Assembly (NCBI RefSeq): GCF_900172335.1
Contig: NZ_FWFX01000003.1
Location: 358,715 to 422,714, forward strand
Direction of reading: 5' to 3'
DNA: 64,000 nucleotides
DNA from: Roseovarius albus
GTDB lineage: Bacteria; Pseudomonadota; Alphaproteobacteria; Rhodobacterales; Rhodobacteraceae
Shown here: positions 57,732 through 64,000 of the stretch, in pieces
Numbering within the stretch: the stretch's first letter is position 1
Layout of the letters: every line of letters begins with the position of its first letter
Made by a program: the position numbers and the translations under genes
Notes under the pieces: generated by a model
Seen by the model: only the letters and a program-made list of their open reading frames with translations
What the model was told of the DNA's origin: nothing
The model's database searches: none

Positions 57732-58913
57732 TCAGAGCCCCTCGTAAGCCTTTTGCCAGGAGGCCGCAACCGTGTCCCAACTGAAGTGTCGTTCAGCCCG
57801 CTTACGGGCGGCCTGAGCCAGCTGGTTGGCACGTTCAGGGTTCTGGGCGAGATCGGACATTGCGGTGGCAATGTCGGCAATGACCGTTTGCTCATTGGTG
57901 GGGTCGATTAAGATTGATTCTTGCCGGTTTGCAAGGCCTTGCGGGCCTCCCCAGTTAAGCGTGACGACAGGCAATCCCAGCATCATCGCCTCTTGCATGA
58001 CGATTCCGTTGGCTTCGGCCAGGGTTGGGAAAATGAACCCGCGATAGCGCGCAGCGGTCTCGATTATTTGGTCATGCGGCAACCAATCGATAAATTTGAC
58101 ATATTCTTTCAGCCCCAGGTCAGCGCTCAGTTGCTTAAGACCCGGCAGCATTGGACCTTTGCCATAGATCGTCAGGTTCACTCTAGGAGTCGTCTGTGCA
58201 ACGGCGCGAATGGCAAGATCTGCGCCTTTATATTCGACCAACCGCCCAAAGAAGATGAATTGTTTGTTGACACCTTCATGGACCGGCAGGTCTGATTTCA
58301 CGAGGGACTCTTCCAACCCGCTGTCGGCGACATCCATCATCTGATCTTCGTTTGCACCGGACCATTTCAGCGCTCGCCGTGTCCGTTCATATCCTGACAC
58401 AAGCAAGCGGTGTGCGCCTTTCTTCTCTTTGAACAGAACGCCGTTCAGCCGTTGCAGGGGCTTGTAAATCCGCTGCTGTATTTTCTCGGAACGCGCCATC
58501 CGGGATCGAAACGCAGGCGGGTGGAAAATGTTGCCCGACAAGGGGCCAATCACATAGCGGTAGCCTTTAGGTGGATGGCGGCGGATCATCGGGGAAATCG
58601 GGCAAAGATAGTGCAGGACACAGCCTGACGGCGCGAATCTTTTGACCAACCGCGCTGCGGCCAGATGAAAGCAATCGCCTACAAATCGGCGCAAAATCCG
58701 GCTTTTCCAGAAGAACGCCTGCCAGGCATCGTCTTCGACGTAGATCAAACGATCCGGCGGGAAATGGCCATCGAGCCCAGCACAGCATCTGGCGTGTGTG
58801 AGCAGATAGGCATCCTGGCCCTGCTGCAACAGATAAGAAAAATACTGGTAGGCCTTGATTGCCTCGCCGCCCATGTGGGTGCCAGCGTTGGTCGAAATCA
58901 CGATGATTTTCAT
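57732..58913 (-). CDS. GT4 family glycosyltransferase (393 aa)
   Basis: A GT-B fold glycosyltransferase that transfers a sugar from an NDP-sugar donor. The N-terminal domain starts IIVISTNAGTHMGGEAIKAY, with the glycine loop near the donor/acceptor site, and the C-terminal domain has FIFFGRLVEYKGADLAIRAV and the EX7E donor-binding motif EANGIVMQE (E300 and E308), then PVVTLNWGGPQGLA. It could build lipopolysaccharide or EPS. It sits between nusG and rplK, read in the same direction as the ribosomal genes, an unusual position for this function. Its start is ATG 58913. Confidence 0.9.
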   Translation of the reverse strand: MKIIVISTNAGTHMGGEAIKAYQYFSYLLQQGQDAYLLTHARCCAGLDGHFPPDRLIYVEDDAWQAFFWKSRILRRFVGDCFHLAAARLVKRFAPSGCVLHYLCPISPMIRRHPPKGYRYVIGPLSGNIFHPPAFRSRMARSEKIQQRIYKPLQRLNGVLFKEKKGAHRLLVSGYERTRRALKWSGANEDQMMDVADSGLEESLVKSDLPVHEGVNKQFIFFGRLVEYKGADLAIRAVAQTTPRVNLTIYGKGPMLPGLKQLSADLGLKEYVKFIDWLPHDQIIETAARYRGFIFPTLAEANGIVMQEAMMLGLPVVTLNWGGPQGLANRQESILIDPTNEQTVIADIATAMSDLAQNPERANQLAQAARKRAERHFSWDTVAASWQKAYEGL

Positions 58914-59174
58914 TGATGAGACGATCCGGACCTAAAACCTGAGTATCGCGAAGATTACCGAACAGGACGCTAGCATTCGCACAAATAAAGGGCAACGTTC
59001 AGCGGATCAAACCATTCTGAGCGAGATGAGGCTGGCAATAAGACAGTCTATGACACGGCGGATTTTGGCGAATATGAAGTGTACGGAAAATTTAGTTTCC
59101 AATCCCTGTATTATTATGAATAATTAATTCCCAGTATGAAAATACTTTGTTTCGCCAACAAGAGGAGTTTAAGA

Positions 59175-59531
59175 ATGCCACACCCCGCATTTTCGAAAAT
59201 TGCCAATCGGCAAGTGGAACCCGTTTTGGATGATCTAGACGGTTGGAAAAAGGTGAGCGGCGATCCCAGCATGACAACCTGGATCGAATACACCTCAGAA
59301 GATGAAAGTCTAATGTGTGGATGGTGGGAGGCGACCCCCGGGGTGTATCACGCCACCTATGCGGCTTGGGAATTCGTCCACTTGATGGAAGGCAAGATCA
59401 CGATAACGCCAGACGGTGGCGAGCCCAACGAAGTTGGACCCGGAGACGCATTTGTTATTGAGGCTGATTTTTCTGGAACTTGGGAGATCAAAGAGAAAGT
59501 GCTTAAGCACTTTGTCATCAGGCTCAAATGA
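59175..59531 (+). CDS. Cupin-domain protein, DUF861/cupin_3 type (118 aa)
   Basis: A small single-domain beta-barrel protein. The domain shows WIEYTSEDESLMCGWWEATP then YHATYAAWEFVHLMEGKITI with TPDGGEPNEVGPGDAFVIEA, the cupin motif 1 and motif 2 in the (S)-ureidoglycine-aminohydrolase-like/EutQ-like cupin_3 group; the usual metal histidines are mostly replaced, so a catalytic metal is uncertain. ATG 59175 has AGAGGAG seven bases upstream, a strong site, and the longer frame upstream is not needed. Plus strand and divergent from the glycosyltransferase, convergent with nusG. Confidence 0.82.
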   Translation: MPHPAFSKIANRQVEPVLDDLDGWKKVSGDPSMTTWIEYTSEDESLMCGWWEATPGVYHATYAAWEFVHLMEGKITITPDGGEPNEVGPGDAFVIEADFSGTWEIKEKVLKHFVIRLK

Positions 59532-59590
59532 TGACGGTCCGCTCTGCAGTGACTTAAATCGCCCAACCGCAGAGCAGCTTAGTAAAGCGC

Positions 59591-60124
59591 TTAACCCTGT
59601 TTTGTGACCTGCGTGTATTCCAGTTCGACAGGGGTTTCGCGACCAAAGATCGATACGGTGACCTTGAGGCGCTGGTTGTCTTCGTCGACTTCTTCGACCA
59701 GACCATCGAAGTCTTCGAACGGGCCGTCGTTGACCTTGACCTTTTCGCCAACTTCGAAGCTGATCAACAGCTTCGGCGCTTCTTCACCCTCTTGGACACG
59801 GTTCAGAATCGTGTTTACTTCAGCGTCACGCATCGGCATTGGGCGGCCTTGAGGACCCAAAAAGCCAGTGACGCGGTTGATCGAATTGATCAGGTGATAA
59901 CCCTGATCAGACATTTCCATGCGCACCAGAACGTAGCCCGGCATGAATCGACGTTCGGCGGTGACTTTCTTACCACGGCGCACTTCGATCACTTCTTCAG
60001 TTGGAACGAGGACCTCTTCGATCGAGTCTTCGAGACCGTTCTCGACCACTGATGTTCTGATCTGTTCAGCGATCTTTTTCTCGAAGTTCGAGAGAACACT
60101 GACCGAGTACCACCGCTTCGCCAT
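59591..60124 (-). CDS. nusG: Transcription termination/antitermination protein NusG (177 aa)
   Basis: Binds RNA polymerase and couples it to Rho or the ribosome. The NGN domain begins MAKRWYSVSVLSNFEKKIAE and contains RRFMPGYVLVRMEMSD and VTGFLGPQGRPMPM; the C-terminal KOW domain is FEVGEKVKVNDGPFEDFDGL. Normal length. ATG 60124 is the natural start; the frame extends upstream without a site. A hairpin with a T-run lies between secE and nusG. Confidence 0.97.
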   Translation of the reverse strand: MAKRWYSVSVLSNFEKKIAEQIRTSVVENGLEDSIEEVLVPTEEVIEVRRGKKVTAERRFMPGYVLVRMEMSDQGYHLINSINRVTGFLGPQGRPMPMRDAEVNTILNRVQEGEEAPKLLISFEVGEKVKVNDGPFEDFDGLVEEVDEDNQRLKVTVSIFGRETPVELEYTQVTKQG

Positions 60125-60215
60125 GTTTGACCTACGTCCTTGCCTTGCGCGTATCGCGCAGAATTTCATCCTAATGTCAGAGACTTAAAAGAGATCAGCT
60201 CTGACCACCTGAAAC

Positions 60216-60250
60216 AAAAAATCGGCGCGTAACTTGATTCGCCACGCGCC
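60216..60250 (-). terminator. Terminator-like hairpin between secE and nusG
   Basis: On the minus strand GGCGCGT (60244-60250) and ACGCGCC (60224-60230) form a perfect 7 bp stem with a 13-base loop, followed by GATTTTTTG. It has the form of an intrinsic terminator inside the usual secE-nusG operon and may work as an attenuator. Confidence 0.65.
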
Positions 60251-60322
60251 ACATTTCTTAATCAGCTGCGGATTAGCCCGAATTCCACCCGATTTCAAGA
60301 GGAAGCCGTTCTTTATCGCGCC

Positions 60323-60520
60323 TTAGCCGAAGAGGCCCAGGAGTCCCTGCACGCCCGAACGGATCACCAGATCAACCAAAGCAAAAAAGATGGCCGTCAG
60401 GATCGCCATGATCAACACCATGATAGTTGTCAGCATAACCTCGCGGCGGGTCGGCCAGACGATCTTGCTGGTTTCCGAGCGAACCTGCTGGATAAACTGA
60501 AGCGGATTTGTGAGGGCCAT
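60323..60520 (-). CDS. secE: Preprotein translocase subunit SecE (65 aa)
   Basis: The small essential subunit of the SecYEG channel. It is the short, one-helix form: an amphipathic N-terminal part LQFIQQVRSETSKIVWPTRR (with the conserved VxWPTRxE) and one membrane helix (VMLTTIMVLIMAILTAIFFA). Normal length for alphaproteobacteria. ATG 60520; gene order tRNA-Trp, secE, nusG is standard in the lineage, apart from the inserted gene upstream. Confidence 0.96.
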   Translation of the reverse strand: MALTNPLQFIQQVRSETSKIVWPTRREVMLTTIMVLIMAILTAIFFALVDLVIRSGVQGLLGLFG

Positions 60521-60550
60521 GCGCCTGTCTTTCTCGGAAATATAAACGTT

Positions 60551-60578
60551 CAGGCCCGCGACATACGCTGCGGGCCTG
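60551..60578 (-). promoter_or_regulatory. Strong hairpin 31 bp before secE
   Basis: A perfect 9 bp stem CAGGCCCGC (60551-60559) / GCGGGCCTG (60570-60578) with a 10-base loop. No T-run follows, so it may stabilise or regulate the secE mRNA rather than terminate it. Confidence 0.5.
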
Positions 60579-60641
60579 CGAATTTCAAGCCTAAAGGATG
60601 CTGGCGATTATCCTGAGTACAAACTGTTGCCAGAAATGATC

Positions 60642-61307
60642 CTAACTGCGTCCTGATGATTTGATCTGGTCGAAGGGCGGCACCTTTGCGTGATTGCGGT
60701 AAGTCCGGCTTGAGTTTTCAGAGGCATCGCGAGAACTGCAGGGCACTGAATCTCGCTGAACAACAAGCCCGTTCGATTGGATCGCACTCTTCTTCTCGTG
60801 GTGCTCAGGAATACGTGTTGTTACTGAGCGAAGGCGCGGTAGCGCCTGCCATCGACTACGTACAAATTTTGAAAACCGCTGCGGACCAACGGAAAGATAC
60901 CCGATCAATGCTACCCAGAACGTCACCAACAAAATAGTTGGGATAAGTAAGGGTAGCAAAAACATCACCACGGCCAATAGAATGATCCAGCCATAGGTTT
61001 TGAACGCATCGACCGCTTCAGTTTCCCTCGGGTCAGATCGACCAAAAGCGGGCAAGACCTTCTTAAATATCGAGCGCCCGCCAGCGCGATTTCGAACTCT
61101 TCTTGGAGGCTGCGCATCAAGAATCAGATTGGCGGGCTCCAACTCGGGCAGGCAATCGCGCTTCAGTGGCTGGTTTTCCCGCGCCATAAATTTTCGGACA
61201 GATTTTTCGATACGCTGGGCGTCATTCACCAACGCATCTCTGGTTGCTCGGGACATGCCGTCAGATCGCGACAAGTCGGTCTTCGAGTTTAATGTATGTG
61301 TGTTCAC
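60642..61307 (-). CDS. Hypothetical membrane protein between tRNA-Trp and secE (221 aa)
   Basis: I do not recognise this protein. A basic N-terminal half (SRSDGMSRATRDALVNDAQR then IEKSVRKFMAREN) looks helical; one long hydrophobic stretch (about residues 106-140: IILLAVVMFLLPLLIPTILL) forms one or two membrane helices, and the C-terminus is basic and Ser-rich. This layout suggests a cytoplasmic membrane protein anchored by a central hairpin. The start is GTG 61307 with AGAGAAG upstream; the frame is open further. It lies in the secE leader direction and may be co-transcribed with secE. Confidence 0.65.
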   Translation of the reverse strand: MNTHTLNSKTDLSRSDGMSRATRDALVNDAQRIEKSVRKFMARENQPLKRDCLPELEPANLILDAQPPRRVRNRAGGRSIFKKVLPAFGRSDPRETEAVDAFKTYGWIILLAVVMFLLPLLIPTILLVTFWVALIGYLSVGPQRFSKFVRSRWQALPRLRSVTTRIPEHHEKKSAIQSNGLVVQRDSVPCSSRDASENSSRTYRNHAKVPPFDQIKSSGRS

Positions 61308-61593
61308 GGATCTTCTCTTTAATAAAGTATATTTAAAATTGTATGCACAAGCGCCGTTCCCCCAACGCATGAACACCATGTCATTGTTGCGCCCCAATCA
61401 TGTCCAAATAAAGGCGCCATCGCGGCGGAATTGCGTAAATTGTCAAAACTACGGCAATACTACATGATTTCAATACATTAACTTGAAAATCGCGCAATTG
61501 TTTCCCCAGTGACCCGGGAGCAATGCAATTGAAGCCAGCACTGCCAAAATGCCGCAGAAACACTCTACGATATATAGTTGTCTGTTGAAAATT

Positions 61594-61669
61594 TGGCAGG
61601 GGCAGCAGGGTTCGAACCCGCGACCTACGGTTTTGGAGACCGTCGCTCTACCAGCTGAGCTATACCCCT
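61594..61669 (-). tRNA. tRNA-Trp (CCA anticodon)
   Basis: A complete 76-nt tRNA read on the minus strand: acceptor AGGGGTA / TGCCCCT, D-arm TAGCTCAGCTGGTAGAGC, anticodon loop CTCCAAA (anticodon CCA), T-arm GCGGGTTCGAACCCTGC and an encoded CCA end. This tRNA is commonly found just upstream of secE in the lineage. Confidence 0.97.
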
Positions 61670-61755
61670 AAGGCCGGGCTTCGGATTACGACACCTTGCC
61701 GGAGGAATCAAGCGCCGTTTGGGCGCTTTTCCAAGAAATAAACTGCCCTTGGCTC

Positions 61756-63678
61756 TTATTGCGCTGGCGTGTACCAGATCGGCGAGGAATAGGCGCGCTC
61801 CTGGTGGGCAAGTTGGGCGTCGGGTGGCAATTCGATTCCGTAACGCACTTGATCATAGACAATCCAGCGTGGCGTCGGAATCTCAAGCACACGGACATAG
61901 TAGAACGCCCGCTCGGCTGGATCGAAATCAGGGTCACTCCAGACCGTCGCCAGTTCAGAGGCTCCGATGGTGTTGCTCCAACTGGCGGTGTCCAGATCGA
62001 CGGTATCGCCAACCTCGGGTAGTTTGCCATTGCCATCTGGTTCACGGTCACCAGACCAGGCCACATCATAGACCTTTTCTTGCAATGCGCCATCAGCGTC
62101 CATCCAGCCCTTGACCACTTGCGCACGGTCCAAATTTGCCCCAACTGGATCTCGCAGAGCAGCAATCATGAACGTTGGCGCACCTTCTCCCTCGCGCGGG
62201 CGCAAGTCACTGCCCATCGGCACACCGCGCGTATAGCCTGCTTCCGCGATTGACCGGGTGCGTAGATCATCGTCGTTGAAGTCCCAGCCGCCAAAGAACC
62301 GCAGCCCTATACGTGGGCCGGTGGTTGCGTAGGTCTCGCGGCGTTTGAAGGCATCAAATATTGCCGAACGAGTGTTCTCGGATGCCCAGACAGCCGTGTA
62401 GCCAGAAGCCACAAGCAAATCGCCTGGGATCTCGCCCAGTTCATTGGCAATGAACGGGTGCGTTATCCGCGTCGCAGAGGGTTCCACGCTGACGGATTTG
62501 CCGAAGAAGTTATCCTCTTCCGCCGTCGCCAAAGAGGTATGGCTGTCGGTCGCGCCACCCATGCCGAATTTATAGGGGTTCACACCGAACTTTTCCTCGA
62601 GCATCAAACCCTGCTTGAGCGCCTCGCGAGCGTATTCCCCCGCCAGCATGTCTTCTGTTTTCAACTCGGTAATATCGAGGTTGCCAACATCCCAGTTTTC
62701 ATAGTCGGCAAATTCGTCATCGGGGCTCAGGTAAGGGTGGGCTTCTCCGTCGCCTTTAATCTGGGTGACCTCGTAATGCGGCTCCCACTTGGCGCGGGCG
62801 TTGACATAGTCTTCGTCCACCTTACCGCCGTGGTAGGTATCGTCAGTCGGGAACATCCAACCATTCGACAGGTTACCGTTGTGGGCGAAAGCCACAGCAC
62901 GTCCGCCGGTTTTACCCTGATATTCTTCAAGCCAGGCATAAAGCGCCTTGGGATCCGTGTCGCCATAGGGCGGCTGTGTCACCGGCGGCACCATCTGCAG
63001 CGCCCGGACCGGGCCATCGCGCAGCATCACGTTGCGGTGCAGGTTGAAGCCTTTGGGCACGCTCGTCCACTCGAACCCGATAAAGGCGGTGAAATTGCCC
63101 GGGTCATTGTGTTGCTCAGCCGCCATGACAATGTGCTCCCACGTGAACGCAAAGGCATCCGCGCCGGGGCTGTAGGATTCGAGCAGAATTTCAGGCAGCG
63201 TCATTTGCGAAAAGTTGGTGATGATATCAAAGGCTGCCTTCCCGGCCTCTTCGCCGCCCGCCGAGTACCCCTCGTACCATTCCAGCCCTTTAGGGTCAGA
63301 AAGCACACCAGGTTTGCCTGCTTGAAGATCCGGGGCAAAACCCATCAGATCGGTGTGATCCGTCAAAACCATCCAATCGAGCGGGCGCGCTAATCGAACC
63401 GGCTGACCCGTCGACGAGATAACTTGCTCCCCTTTGGCAAAACGCCAAGCTTCATCGGGAAGCAATGTATTGCCAAATGCACCCGCATCCAATGAGAGGC
63501 CAGTGTGCAGATGCGAATCCCCCCAGAGTGGTCGTTCTGGAAAGTTTCGATTCGCATAAGGAGAAAACGGACGCTCTGCAAAGTTGCCCTCTGCCGCTGC
63601 CTCGCTTGGGACGCCATCGGCGAACGCTGGAATTGAAAGTGATGCTGCCAAGGCAGTCGATATTAAAAAACGAAACAT
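61756..63678 (-). CDS. Exported DUF3604-domain protein (640 aa)
   Basis: A large periplasmic protein, with signal peptide ([20 protein letters not shown], cleavage after FA|DG near residue 20). The mature part is a DUF3604 domain, predicted to be a metal-dependent hydrolase related to PHP-type enzymes: [20 protein letters not shown] (residues 50-69), [27 protein letters not shown] and [20 protein letters not shown] carry the metal-ligand histidines and aspartates. The substrate is unknown. ATG 63678 has GGGGAG seven bases upstream. It lies between tuf and tRNA-Trp on the same strand. Confidence 0.88.
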   Translation of the reverse strand: MFRFLISTALAASLSIPAFADGVPSEAAAEGNFAERPFSPYANRNFPERPLWGDSHLHTGLSLDAGAFGNTLLPDEAWRFAKGEQVISSTGQPVRLARPLDWMVLTDHTDLMGFAPDLQAGKPGVLSDPKGLEWYEGYSAGGEEAGKAAFDIITNFSQMTLPEILLESYSPGADAFAFTWEHIVMAAEQHNDPGNFTAFIGFEWTSVPKGFNLHRNVMLRDGPVRALQMVPPVTQPPYGDTDPKALYAWLEEYQGKTGGRAVAFAHNGNLSNGWMFPTDDTYHGGKVDEDYVNARAKWEPHYEVTQIKGDGEAHPYLSPDDEFADYENWDVGNLDITELKTEDMLAGEYAREALKQGLMLEEKFGVNPYKFGMGGATDSHTSLATAEEDNFFGKSVSVEPSATRITHPFIANELGEIPGDLLVASGYTAVWASENTRSAIFDAFKRRETYATTGPRIGLRFFGGWDFNDDDLRTRSIAEAGYTRGVPMGSDLRPREGEGAPTFMIAALRDPVGANLDRAQVVKGWMDADGALQEKVYDVAWSGDREPDGNGKLPEVGDTVDLDTASWSNTIGASELATVWSDPDFDPAERAFYYVRVLEIPTPRWIVYDQVRYGIELPPDAQLAHQERAYSSPIWYTPAQ

Positions 63679-63824
63679 AGTCTCCCCCAAAATGTGTCGT
63701 TGTGTCAGTTCACTATTAACAAGCTCAACTAAAAAGAGTGCACGTTACCGTCTACAGTATGCACAAAATTGGTCATTTTCAAAATTTGGGGTATTTTGGG
63801 AACGTCGGAACTAGAATAGCCTAC

Positions 63825-63854
63825 AAAAAAGGCCGCTCTGTTGAGCGGCCTTTT
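63825..63854 (-). terminator. Intrinsic terminator of tuf
   Basis: A perfect stem AAGGCCGCTC / GAGCGGCCTT with a four-base loop and flanking A/T runs, about 20 bp after the EF-Tu stop, followed on the minus strand by TTTTTT. It separates tuf from the DUF3604 gene. Confidence 0.9.
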
Positions 63855-63875
63855 GCTTGAGTATCTTAGGAAAGA

Positions 63876-64000
63876 TTACTCGATGATTTTGGACACAACG
63901 CCGGCGCCGACGGTGCGGCCACCTTCGCGGATCGCGAAGCGCAGGCCGTTTTCCATGGCGATTGGGGCGATCAGCTCAACGTTGAACTTCAGGTTGTCGC
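63876..64000 (-). CDS. tuf: Elongation factor Tu, 3' end only
   Basis: The last 40 codons plus stop of EF-Tu, which delivers aminoacyl-tRNA to the ribosome. The visible sequence [18 protein letters not shown], then [20 protein letters not shown] ending in IE, is the invariant EF-Tu C-terminal domain. The 5' part lies outside the window. Followed by a strong terminator. Confidence 0.97.
   Translation of the reverse strand, partial: DNLKFNVELIAPIAMENGLRFAIREGGRTVGAGVVSKIIE

Overview
The window looks like a chromosomal segment of an alphaproteobacterium of the Rhodobacterales, most likely the Roseobacter group. The signs are the gene order tuf / tRNA-Trp / secE / nusG / rplKA / rplJL / rpoBC, a phosphatidylcholine synthase with the Pcs-type motif, a DUF484-xerC pair, alphaproteobacterial-type ribosomal and RNA polymerase proteins, moderately high GC and frequent GTG/TTG starts. 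Nothing points to a plasmid or prophage, and I see no CRISPR array, insertion sequence or rRNA operon.

Layout. 1-11.1 kb is metabolic and housekeeping: a truncated class I/II aminotransferase, an amidase, a UbiH-type monooxygenase, rsmD coupled to an FAD/NAD reductase, a Prx5-type peroxiredoxin, a maleate-isomerase/Asp-Glu-racemase-like enzyme, and several unrecognised proteins, three of them exported or lower in GC.

11.2-30.9 kb is an exopolysaccharide (EPS) and secretion island. It holds a TPR lipoprotein, an ExoY-type initiating sugar transferase, an ExeA-like AAA ATPase, a Wzz/GNVR chain-length protein, a CpsD-like tyrosine autokinase, a short Wza-type export protein, an outer-membrane beta-barrel protein, a rhomboid protease and a PP-loop-like protein of unknown role. 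With these sit a large secreted RTX protein carrying a clan GH-A-like glycoside hydrolase domain and a complete type I secretion system (ABC transporter, HlyD adaptor, TolC/NodT-type outer-membrane lipoprotein). The EPS proteins resemble the families found at exosortase/PEP-CTERM loci, but no exosortase and no polymerising glycosyltransferases, flippase or polymerase are present. My reading (inference) is that the type I system exports the RTX hydrolase, which trims or remodels the EPS. This is the most interesting part of the window.

31-45.7 kb is housekeeping on both strands: metallophosphatase, an Imm11-like orphan, priA, transaldolase, DUF484-xerC, pcs, ogt, an OmpA-type protein, GNAT, a CinA-N protein, sfsA, map, a TetR regulator and a B12-type radical SAM protein.

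45.9-64 kb is the transcription/translation cluster read on the minus strand, ending in the 3' end of tuf. It is interrupted twice: a GT4 glycosyltransferase and a divergent cupin gene lie between nusG and rplK, and a DUF3604 protein plus a membrane protein lie around tRNA-Trp. Intrinsic terminators are visible after tuf, between secE and nusG, after rplA and after rpoC, and the rplL-rpoB gap can form two strong hairpins. Candidate promoters for rplKA and rplJL-rpoBC suggest the cluster is split into at least three transcription units.
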